DNA of 64,000 nt from Tribonema minus (lineage: Eukaryota > Sar > Xanthophyceae > Tribonematales > Tribonemataceae), in NCBI GenBank assembly GCA_017506865.1, contig JAFCMP010000011.1, positions 372,001-436,000 on the forward strand. The letters run 5' to 3'. Position numbers and translations under genes: made by a program. The notes beneath the pieces are model-generated. The model saw only the letters and a list, made by a program, of their open reading frames with translations. It did not search any database and was not told the DNA's origin. This document shows positions 21,804 to 32,398 of the stretch, piece by piece; the first letter of the stretch is position 1; each line of letters begins with the position of its first letter.

Positions 21804-24800
21804 ATGGCCTCTTCTGCAGATGCTGCACCGGCGCTGCCGCCACTGCAGTATGCGGATCTGGGGCGCCCCGCCGTCGGTAAGTCTGCAAACTAAAGGCTGA
21901 TGCTTCACAAATGACACAACGCTGACACCCTGACAATTGTCCCAGCTACATGCTGTGCTATCTGAAAGCAAAAATGCTTCTTCTAGCTTGCATTGGTGGC
22001 AAGGAAGCTAATCAATGAGCGTTTTGACGCGGCCCGCGTCTACATAGTCATCCACATGTGGTATAGTCACACAAAGCTGGTCAAAAAGTGCTGAGGTTTT
22101 CTTAGGGTACTTTCTATCGCTGCGAATGTGTTGCAGTCGCACGTTCCGACTGCATGAAGAGCACGGGTCTGCAATGCGTGCTTCCAGGATGCAGCGGACA
22201 TTGTATAAAACATGTCACCAGCAGCTGTATTCAGATTTTCACACCATGCAGAAATTGCACAATTTTTGCAACGGTCACACTCAACAAGTTCACATTGCAG
22301 GTGCGCAATGCACTTGTAGATTGTCGTGCCACAAGCAAACTCAAATGCATACAATGCAAAACCACACCACCAAGTTCTGCAAGCTATGTCTTTGAGCTGC
22401 TGCACATGAGCTTACGGTGTAACTTGTCTTGTCACAGATTTGCTATCCAGGGACTTCGTCTTCACCAAGCGTCTGCTGCTGAGGGTGAGCAAAATACTGC
22501 CACAACTCTTTACTTACGGTTTCACACCTCTTCTCCATGATGCTTTGCGCGATCTGGATGGTAAAATGCATGCTACAGCAGAGAACAACACACACTGCAA
22601 CCGATGGATGGTGCAAGTACTTCAGGGGCACACATGTACATCTTGAAGCAGTGTGAATTGCATGCCCGCAGCTGCTGAGCATTTCGTCAGAGCGCACGGG
22701 GCGCATGATGTGAAATGAGGGTCCAGCTTTGACGTGCACAAAGATTCAAAGAGCACCTGCATGCTGCACACGTGTCTGGGGCACTGGCGCACTCCACTCT
22801 GACACACCGACTTCTTGGCTAACATAACTTTTCTAGCAGCCTGAGTAAACTTTGGATGGCAGTCTCATGTTGTCCTTCGACCTCACCGGCAATGTGTGAG
22901 GAATTGAAGGCTGTTGTTTTGTCCTGCAACCTCTTGGCACAGATGATGCAACACACCTGCTTTTCAAGAAATGCACCCTTGACACTTCTCAATACTTGGT
23001 ATCATGCACTGCAATTGTGTTGCCTCGTCAGCACTTTAAACATGAGCACCTGTTTCTTGCATGGATGGTACGCTGCGCAGACACAAACGCCGGGGGGTCT
23101 GGCATTCATAACTCAGGGCGATATGCTGGAGCAGCTGGAAGTGAGGGGCACTGGGGCGCAGGCCAATATAGTCAAGAGGTGCGTTTGTACAGGGCTAGTG
23201 CCCCAAACAACAGCCTTGGCGCAACTGAGTTCATGTTGGGGGCCAGGCGTATGATGCTTCTAAAGTACTGCTCTTTACTAAGGCCTGCAAAGCTTACACC
23301 ATGGCTAGAGTTAGAGGAGGGTCAGTGCTAGCCTTGATTATCACTCTAACCTAGGCAAGACTCGTGACCAAACTTGTGAGTCAACAACGATACTCGCAAC
23401 TTGCGCCAGGACTCTAACTGGCGCAACGGACGTTACCAGCTAGCGCAAGGGGGTTTAGGCGCTAGTATGTCGACGTTGTACGTGTCAGTGCACTCATATC
23501 ACTCAACAACCGGTTGGAGTATGTGCTGCCTAACCCTAACCCTAACCCTAACCCTAACCTAACCCTAACTCTAAACCCTAAACCCGAACCCTAAGTCACA
23601 GGCTGCACAGTGACATTGAGTGATCGACATGAGTCATGAGACAGGTTTATGTTCCTCATCGACGAATTTTTTGCTTGATTACGACCAGTACCCCTCACGT
23701 TGTGTGTTCACCAGATAAGATACGCTCCAACCTCACTGGACCGCAGCTGTGACCATTATGGGCACTCTGATGGGTGCTTTCCGGCATGTGAAGTTGAAAA
23801 ACAATGGAATGATGTGCATCAACACACTGCCGCGCATTACTCACATACCAGTTGCACCATACACCACACCGAGCGCGTAATCTGACAGGGAGCACTGCAG
23901 CTGCTGTGCCCGCATTGCGCCTCCCTTAAGATCTTGATGCCTGGTCTCAGAGTACATGACCCCCTTTCACCTCCCAGGGCACTTTCTCTTTCTCTCATGG
24001 GCAGGCAGACCCCCTTGCCACCAAGCTTTGATAGGTTTGATATCTGGTGCTAGACTGAAGACTCTGGCCCGCAATAGAAACGTGTTGTCGTCTGGGTGTC
24101 TTGTCTATGCGTGCACCTTTGTAGTGGACAGCAACAAGAAGTTTGACCCTGCCGCTGGTGGCGCTTGAACAGCTGTGTTTGCATCTGCATAGGAGGTGCA
24201 GTAAGACATGAAGCAGCTATGAAGTTTCTCAACCGCGTTTGTGCCATCATCTCAACATTTCCTACGGTGGAACATGCTTCAGTGCCTTGTCCTAGGAGTA
24301 TTATTTATCACAGCTACCTATCATTCATTACCGTGTCCTCTGTCATGTTGCCTGCAGCACACCAGCGGCGTGCGGAGCAGTGGGGATTGCACACAGCGCG
24401 CTTCCCTCGGGCCTTAGCCTGGATAACTTGCAGGTGAATTTTCTACACTCATGTTAGGGGTATTGTAGCGTCAGTAATATAATGGGAGTTTGTTAACAAT
24501 ATCAGCGCCTGGCAATTCAATGACCACTGCATCATTGCACTGACAGGCGTGTGGTACACTGACAGGGCGATTGGTACATTGTTTGTATATGATATTGTCA
24601 TGTCATATTCAAATGTATCAGGAACATCTTCATGCGAGCGTCAACAAGAGATCCTGAGGGCTCTGAAAATTTACGCCTCGCCATGACCTCAATCACAATT
24701 GCGCCGTTATTGCACCTTTGGCCCAGTTTGCTCTGTTGTTGTAAGTTGCTGAGGCTCGACCTTGGGTGCAGTCACTTGCTGTCCTATTGACGCGCCAGGC

Positions 24801-27800
24801 CTGATATCAATTGTAGTGAACCTCTACCGCCGTCATGATCACTGCCTGTCTGTAGTGGTAGTGGTAGTGGTAGTCTGGAGTGGCGCGGCTGGTGTCGCAG
24901 CTGCGGTTTGCTGTTCTTAAATGCATTCTGGGATGGTGTGCTCTTGTGACTTATCCGTGTAATCCATTGCGTGAACAAAGGATGCTGCTGTATTCCTTGC
25001 TCACTTGCTACAGTAAGTCTGACAACATGCGCTTTCATCTGTGTCCAGTTCACCTCAGATGGCAGGGTCGTGGTGGATGCATCGCTGGCAGTGGACCCTT
25101 CTCTCACCCTGGCCGTTAGTGCTGAGGATGGCCGCCAGGTGATGAGCATTGTCATCATGTCATTCTTCATTCTCATTGTCAGCCACTGCCTGTCGCGTTT
25201 GTCCCACCCTGGGCTTAGCAGCTGCCACACTCCCATAATGCTTGGAAGCAAAGCTTGCTACGGTGACCTTTTGTTGTGAGGCATTTGACCTGGGTCATGC
25301 ACTCAACAGTTGTAAGCCATGGAGTAGTTTTTTCAACTTAATGCATGTGCAGTTGTGAATATTCCTCTCAAGTGCACCACAAAACAGTGTGCAATTAGAG
25401 GAGCGTGCAACTGTACAGTTGTGGCACTACTCATTTTTTGTAGCCGCCAAGGGATCTATGCTGTAAGTTTTGTACATGATAATTGTAGCAAGATTAGTAC
25501 CCATGCAAGATGATGACGATTCGGTACCATATTGAAGTATCGTAGCGCGTTTGTGTGCAAGAGATTTCAGGTTGTTGCAGACGATAGATGACAATGCTGG
25601 CACCAGCACGCTCACCATGCCCCTGCTCTGCATATTTGATCTGCATGGTGACCGTCGAATGATGTGTATTGCATTTTCTCGCCACATCAAATTCAGTGCG
25701 TCCACATGGCTTTTGAAAAGTGCCAGGTTGTGCCTGCTCTGACTGCAGTTTCCTCGCCAGCTTGCCAATGTTCAATGCCCTCGTTTTGTTAAATTTCAAT
25801 CATTCAATGCCTCATCTGCTCACCGTCGTGCAGGAGGCGGGCAAGACAACGCCTCAGAGCCATGGCACCATCTCACTGCTTTACGCGAACAAGCTGGTGA
25901 GTTCAACCGCTGGTTAGAGTGAAATAGGTGGCGCTGAACCTGGTTAGGGTTTAGGGTTGGAGTTAGGGTTTAGGTGGGTTTAATTGTACTCTGGCACAGC
26001 ACAGTGCCTCTACGTTGGGTCTGTCAATCCAGGATGCCCACAAAAGTACTTCAGTGCTTGGATTTAAGCGCCAGCACAGTGTGCCACATGTATGTCTTTT
26101 AAAAAGCTTGCCATGATGGCATTGGTGCCAGTGCTAGCAACACCAGCAGCAGCACATGTTCCACCACAGTTGCTTAGCTGTGTACAAGCTCAGCGATGAG
26201 TCCGTCATCCTTGTGAAGTGGCAAATCTGAGTGTTTGCGTATGGAATTGCCATTTGTCTACACTGGCAGGAGCACACCTGCAAGCAGCTGATGCATGTTT
26301 GTTGAGTACAAGTAAATTTGGCTAGTGTCAAGCAGAAGCGCATGCCTTTGCTATCTGCCTCTCATCGCCAGCTACTCCGCAGCTGTATGAGTGAGTACCT
26401 GCACACACACTGTAACTTATACATGTACACAAGATGCAATAGAAACCAGTCAAGTTGAGTTGCGCAGGTGCACACTACAGAAGAGAAAGCAAGATGAGAT
26501 GTACTTCAGCACAAAATGGAATAGACAGCCGTCAAGTTGAGATGTGCACCTTTTTGAAACAGCCTTGCTAGCGGGGGATCGGTCTGAATGTCAGCACATC
26601 GTACACCTTAGATCTGACCACACCATTGCTAAAGACTGCCTTGGTGTACGCCTTGTTTGCTAACGCTGTCTTTCATATTTGCACTGTCTTTAAACTCAAT
26701 TGCTCATGCTGCATACCTACATACCTTGCCGCAGGCCACTCTGACAACAAAGCTGGATGTTGTGAATGGTCCCACAGCACACGGCACAGCGCTGTTCAGG
26801 TGAGACTTTCACATGGCCAGTCAAAACTGCTCTATTATGCCAGGGGCATCAATTTCAGATGTTCTCACTTTCGGTGCTGATGCAGGCAACTGTTGGATGC
26901 CTGATTATGGTGGGCTGCTCGCTACTTCAATCTTGCACTTGCAGTTGTACTTGAAGCTGGTGATCGTCACACACAGTTGTTGCCCACAGCAGCTCAGGTG
27001 CACCTGTTGGATGCCGCTGACGGTTGTGGCGCTCGCCACTCCCAACTACACTGTGAACACGCAGCACTGCATGCAGCTCTGAGGGCTCTCTTCTGCTCAA
27101 TTTCACGGCCGATGTATTCAGCTGGGCCATTGCCTTGCAGCTGTGATGTAGCTGAAACGCGTGCTGTGGTTCTTCTGTGCAACTCATGGGGTGACTCGAA
27201 ATTAAGGACAAGTTCAGATGGCACCTTGATGCGCATCTTGCCAGCAGACCTGCATTTGTGTTAGTCATGCAGCCTTGAATCCTGCTGTTTGGCACACCCG
27301 CAATGTCAACAGAAGCTGCAGTAATTGATGCTGCGTACGGCTGCATTGTATGGTCTGTGGTTGTGATGCTGATGCAGTGTGACTAGCACACACGCCTTTG
27401 AGTATCCAGCCTCGAACGCTAAAAGCTTGCACACGGAAGTCTTTTTGACCACTGTGGGTATGGTTGTACTGTTTGACTTGTGGCCAATTGCTGCAGCAGC
27501 GGCGACCACGGTTATTGGTGACTCGTGGCCAATTGGTGCAGCAGCGGCGACCACGGTTATTGGTGGAAGGCACTTGCGGCTAGCCATCCCTTGTCACCTA
27601 GAGCTCTACGAGCATTTGATTCGTTTTCATCCAGTCTTGCAAAAAGTTGTGGCTCACCAGGTGATGACGTATACCAATCTCACTTAGATGCGCTGCTTAC
27701 TGATTGAACTCTAGTTTAAAGTGATCCTTCAGCCTTTAGAGTGATTGGTTCTTCGATGCATGCAGGCACAAGACGCTCATGCACTACTGACAGCAACTGC

Positions 27801-30791
27801 TCCATATGATGGCTGTGTGTCATTTTTTGCGCATGTTTTTGCAAACAGGTTCGGACGCTGGGGACTGGGTGGTGCCTGTCAGGTCAACACGCAGCTGGAT
27901 GACAAGGGCAGAGGACCAGAACTTGTTGACAGGTGCGAGTAATTGACAGTTACAACTACTCACACCTGAACTCATTGACAGGTGTGAGTCACACTCATTA
28001 CCTGAACTCATGGACGTGTATTAACAACACTCATTACCTGAGCTCTTTGGCAGGTACAAGTCACACTCACTTACCCGAAGGTGCGAGTGAAATTCATTAC
28101 CAGAGTAGGACGTGAGCTCATTGACAGGTATCTATAACACTCACCACCTGAACTCGTTGACAGGTGCGAGTCACACTCACTTACCTCAACTCGTTGACAG
28201 GTGCGAGTAGAATTCATTACCAGAGTAGGCCCAGAACTCATTGCCAGGTACAAGTCACACGCACAGAGCTCGTGAATGGGTGACACTCACTACCTGAACT
28301 CATTGACACGTATAAATAACACTCTTTACCAGAGCTCATTGACGGGTGACACTCACTACCAGAGCTCATTGACAGGTATGTACAAGGAACACTCACTACC
28401 AGAGTAGGACCAGAGCTCATTGACAGATACAAGTAACACTCACTACCCAGCACTCATTGACAGGTTCAAATAACACTCACTACCACTTATTGACAAGTGA
28501 CACTCACTTCCAGAGGTCATTGGTAGGTAACGCTCACAACCAGAGCTCATTGGCAGGTACATGTAACACTCGCTATCAGAGCTCATTGACCGGTGATACT
28601 CACTACAAGAGCTTATTGACAGGTACAAGTCACGTTCACTTACCAGAGCTCACTGACAGGTAACGCTTGCTATAGAGCTCATTGCCAGGCACAAGTAACA
28701 CTCACTACCAGAGCTCATGTGACACTCACTGTCCGAGCTCATTGTAGTTCAGCCTGTGCAGGGGCGAAGGTCGCCTGGAGGGCCCGGTGCGTGGCCATTG
28801 GTGGTGGCGCACAATACTCATTATCTACGGAGTGCGTTTGACGTTGCCATTGACTTTGTGCAGAACAGTGCATCAGACCAATGCACGAAGGCTCAGTGAC
28901 AACAAGAACGTTCAAGTATCATCACTTCAGCACTGATGATCAGGAACCATCCACTGTGACCTACAGCAAAGACACCGTGGATATTTTGTTCTGTGCTCTC
29001 TGATTGTAGCACTTCGAAGAAGGTTGTTTTTACTAGCAATCAGCTCCACCCCCTGCTACTGTCAGCTGCAACTGCCCTGCTTCAGCGATTGCCAATTGCC
29101 ATAACTACAGAAGTACATGCATGCACGCAACAGCCAGAGGCAAGGTGAAGTGGTTTGCGGTGCTGCGGCAGCGACTAGCACAACTAGCACACAACAGTGA
29201 CTAGCAGCACCATTGCACGGCTGCACGAATGCTGCACATCTGTTATTACGATAGAATTATTGTGCGCTATCACTGCCCCTGATGATACTCGGATGGCCTT
29301 GGTCCACATTGACATGACTGTAGCAACACTAAGTCCTATTGTGCTGCGTCTATGCTGTATTTCGTTCCGCCCATTTGATACCAACAATGCACATTGCTTG
29401 CCCCCCCCCCCCCCGTTGCTGGTGTAGGAGTGGTGGCATAGGCTACTTTGGCGATGGCTGGCAGGCATCGGCAGTTACGGCAGTTGCCGGCAAAGACACC
29501 AGCACCGCCAGCCTCACCTTCCTGCATGCGCTGTCACCGGTGAGTCAGCTGTGCACTGCTGCACCGTGCATGATGCAATGCTGGCGTACGTAGCTAGCAG
29601 CATACAAACATATGTATATACATTGTGCGTTCCGGTAGATGCGACCGCAATCCCCGTGTCGTCAAGCCTTGCAAGTTGGATGTGTAGATTGATGATGCAA
29701 CTTTCATGCATCAGAACACTATGTCTCTGCGAATTCCTGCATACAGCGGCTGTTTGTGATGCAGTTTCGTGTTTCTATTCATCAGCAAAGTGCAGCAGAA
29801 ACTGAGCTGAGATTTTCACAACCTATGATTGCATGATTGCATTCACCTGACTTTTTTCTGCAATGCCAGGTACACAACAACATCTCTGCATTCACGAGTC
29901 TTGCCTCGCGCTTAACTTCATCAAATGTTTGTCGCTGAATGGTTCTGCAGGACCTGAGCGTTGCTGCATCGGTGGACTACAGCAACAAGATGCCAGAGCC
30001 GGCAATCAACGTCGGCAGCCTCTGCAAGCTGCAGTCAGACTCGTATGTCAAGGTAAGAGTGCATGAGACAATGCTAGCATCAAACCCTCCTTTAAGTACT
30101 TTTTTGAAAGCATGTTGCGGTTAGCTTTTTGCTCAGTGGTGCTTCCTTGAGAGACTGCCTGTATTGAGCTAGCAGCAGGTGATGGCAGGCTCAGCTTTTG
30201 GCACTTAAAATGACACCCTAGGGGCCCCTGAGTTGGCACAATGAGGCAGTCATTTACGTCTTGATCTGCCTGAGATGCACACATGCGTGCACGTTGACCA
30301 GCAGTAGGCTCGCAAGCATCTGTGACAGGGGCACTGGCAGCCTGGCTCAGAGTTCAGCATGGCACCAGTGGTGAGTGCAACCATGCGCACCTGCAATGAC
30401 GATGACTTGACCATGCATGTATCCATGCACCTGTGCCTGTTGGAAGACAGCGGACGCGATCTGCCGGCGCGTATGAGGTTTGTCTGATGACCAGACGTAT
30501 CAGGTACAGTGCAAATTATAATGTATTCATGTACTTCAAGAGGTATGACACTGACCCAATGACTCGTCACCTTTTGACTTCTGCCCCTTTCGTGCTCGTT
30601 TGTCCCCATTTGCTGTGATTCAGGCCAAGGTCAACAATCAGGCCGTGCTGAGCCTGGCCTTCTATCAGCAGATGAGCAAAGCCGTAGGGCTGACGTTTGC
30701 TGCGCAAATTGACACCAAGCACATCAATTCCGCACCTAGCCCGAGCTCAGCGGGACACAAGTTTGGGGTGTCTCTGACATTGACTCCATAG
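21804..30791 (+). CDS. VDAC: Mitochondrial outer-membrane porin (VDAC), about 10 exons
   Basis: Exons are 21804-21876, 22438-22484, 23081 to 23170 or 23178, 25049-25138, 25834-25896, 26735-26799, 27849-27932, 29428-29539, 29951-30052 and 30624-30791. Together they encode roughly 297 residues, normal for VDAC. Landmarks are the N-terminal LSRDFVFTKRLLLR segment, alternating-hydrophobic beta strands throughout, and the C-terminal porin region KAKVNNQAVLSLAFYQ ending IDTKH...GHKFGVSLTLTP. The protein forms the beta-barrel channel for metabolites in the mitochondrial outer membrane. Phase agrees at all junctions except exon 3 to 4: either the weak donor after 23170 is used, an upstream acceptor is used, or a micro-exon is missed. 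Intron 7 holds about 21 copies of the exon 7 end, and the exon 8 acceptor uses a 14-C tract. The family call is secure. Confidence 0.9.
23191..23467. mobile_element. Diverged inverted-repeat element related to the 3.2-kb MITE
   Basis: The left end AGGGCTAGTGCCCCAAAC and the right end, whose complement reads CTAGCGCCTAAACCC, are imperfect inverted repeats. Both resemble the TIR of the element at 3180-3551. The interior shares TTGCGCCA/TGGCGCAA motifs and CTAGGCAAGACTCGTGA-like blocks. It starts 12 bp after VDAC exon 3. Ends and target duplication are uncertain. Confidence 0.5.
23530..23590 (+). repeat. Interstitial CCCTAA telomere-like repeat
   Basis: About four perfect TAACCC units are followed by degenerate CCTAA/CCCTAAA units inside VDAC intron 3. 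It is flanked by gene sequence on both sides, so it is interstitial and not a chromosome end. Confidence 0.85.
24852..24875 (+). repeat. Short (GTAGTG)n tract
   Basis: About four units of the hexamer GTAGTG lie in VDAC intron 3. It appears to be a simple repeat. Confidence 0.85.
25941..25978 (+). repeat. Degenerate TTAGGG/TTTAGGG repeat
   Basis: GGTTAGGGTTTAGGGTTGG and related units lie in VDAC intron 5. The mixed six- and seven-base periodicity suggests an old telomere-like insertion. Confidence 0.7.
27480..27566 (+). repeat. 45-bp tandem duplication in VDAC intron 6
   Basis: Two units beginning GTGGCCAATTG and containing GCAGCAGCGGCGACCACGG at 27480 and 27525 differ at only a few bases. 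The stretch is open in one frame but is not needed for the porin reading frame. It may be an alternative exon or a plain intronic duplication. Confidence 0.85.
27933..28745 (+). repeat. Array of ~21 copies of VDAC exon 7 end plus donor
   Basis: The exon 7 terminus (CCAGAACTTGTTGACAG|GTGCGAGT, donor at 27933) is followed by about 21 variant units of 25-45 bp with the consensus ACCAGAGCTCATTGACAG|GT, then RNNAGT and a CACTCACT spacer. Most copies keep CAG|GT followed by AGT a few bases on, close to a 5' splice-site consensus. Some units carry an extra ATTCATTACCAGAGTAGG insert. In the porin frame, extension past the first donor meets TAA within four codons. Confidence 0.9.
29401..29414 (+). repeat. 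14-C homopolymer serving as polypyrimidine tract
   Basis: Fourteen consecutive C residues precede GTTGCTGGTGTAG, the acceptor of VDAC exon 8 (exon begins at 29428). No other strong pyrimidine tract is available for this exon. Confidence 0.85.
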
Positions 30792-32398
30792 ATCATGCCC
30801 TACATAGAGGTGCACACGCCACAAGTGGCAGGGAGAGGCCATGAGTTCTTGCTCTCTTACATTTGAAGGGGCCCAAGCGAACAAGCACTCAGGGGGTACT
30901 TCTCCCCTAGGAGCGGGTGTGTGTGGAAGCCTTGCGGCCATATGCTGGCTGCACGCCTTCTGTGCTTACCTGACAGGGTGTTCGCTGCGGAAGCCATGCA
31001 AGAGCTTGAACTATCAAGCTACCACTGACACAGAGAAAACACACCTCGGACACACTTGCGCAAAGCACTATGCTCTGGCAGGCAGTGCGATGAAGTGTTC
31101 ACACTTTGCAGGGGTAGTCGCATGTCGCATTGCACCATTGCTGACGGGGTAGAGCGGTGGATCGTTTGAGCACAAACCGCGTCATGAATTGAGCAATATG
31201 CATGTGTAGCGTTTGCCTTCTGCTCATTGAAATTCTTGGGTTTCACTGCTTGCTGTCTTAGCGGTGCCCATGTTGATTCTGGTGGCCAAACTGAATGGCT
31301 GAACTGCTTGCATCGCATGCATTGTGAATGCACACTTAGCCCTCCGCATCAACAGTCAAGTAGTAGTTTTTGATCTTTTGATTTGTAGTATCACCAGGGC
31401 ATAAAATTTGGTTTGCCTGCCTTTATGCGCTAAGCATCCAAGCACAACTCAATTCTGCCTGTATACTTTGAATTTAGGGTGCCGATCGCTTCCACTCACG
31501 ATCAACAGCAGCGTGAATGTGTCACAGGTGCTACTGCTAGCGTTCAATGAACAGTCTATCAGACACTGTCATGGCATTTGGTTGAAGGTGTGAGAGGGCC
31601 AGCAGCATCTGAAGCGAGCCACTTCTTTTGTCTCGTGGAAAGATTGTGGAGCATATGCCATCCATGCTGACATTGTCGTACGTGTAAGCCAGCTGTATTT
31701 GGAGCCTTCCGGTCAGCATTTGTGGCCTACCGGCACTCACAGAGCTCCAACTGCGTCCATGTGACAGCCTGACATATTGCCACACCGCATTCACGATACA
31801 CCGTCACTGCGGTACCTCTCGTTCCGGCCACACATAGAGCCGCTGCCAGGCTATTAGATGGTTGCTTTGTTGTACCTCAAATGAAACCAGCTTTCAGCGT
31901 GCTGACACCTGTATCTTGTTGCATCATGATGTTCATGGTTTCCGACATACAGCACATTGCTGTCATCATCGGTAGGTTTAGCAGCAAGAAGCGAGAGGTG
32001 GCGATAGGGGCGGCAATTCAGGCCCTGGAGGGCAGAGTGAAGGTGCATGCATTGTGCCTCTTGATTATTACTGGCCAGTCTGCATGTTTCAGGCGTGCAC
32101 GCGTGTGAGGGTGCACAAGAAACCACATGGCATGCACACTAGCAATTGCATGTGTGCATGGCCTGAGCCCCACTCTGCTTTGTGCACCGCGTGTTGAGTA
32201 CAGCAAAGTGTCCTGCTTGCTTGCAACAGTGCGTACACCCGGTCAAGCGGGTGTCTCGCTTGTTCAGACAATGTTGTGAGCAGCAGCAGCAGTAGCAGCA
32301 TCGGCTGTGTTGTAGATATCACTACTTGACAATAAGCAGTTTGCTGTGCAGCATTCAAGGTGCTGATATAAGGCAGTGATTGTGAAATGCTGTACACT
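30792..32398. other. Convergent intergenic region, VDAC and STK19 3' ends
   Basis: This lies between the stops of VDAC (+) and STK19 (-) and should include both 3' untranslated regions. One plus-strand stretch at about 31950-32040 is coding-like (HIAVIIGRFSSKKREV, with a possible AAG|GTGCAT donor at the end), but it has no partner exons. Nothing else was recognised. Confidence 0.4.

Noticed and set aside
23530-23590. Chromosome end (true telomere)
   Set aside because: VDAC exons continue on both sides in phase, so the repeat is interstitial.
27933-28745. Possible CRISPR-like array or plain minisatellite
   Set aside because: The window is nuclear and eukaryotic, units vary in length and sequence, spacers are not unique, and the unit matches the end of VDAC exon 7. 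It is better explained as a splice-junction array.
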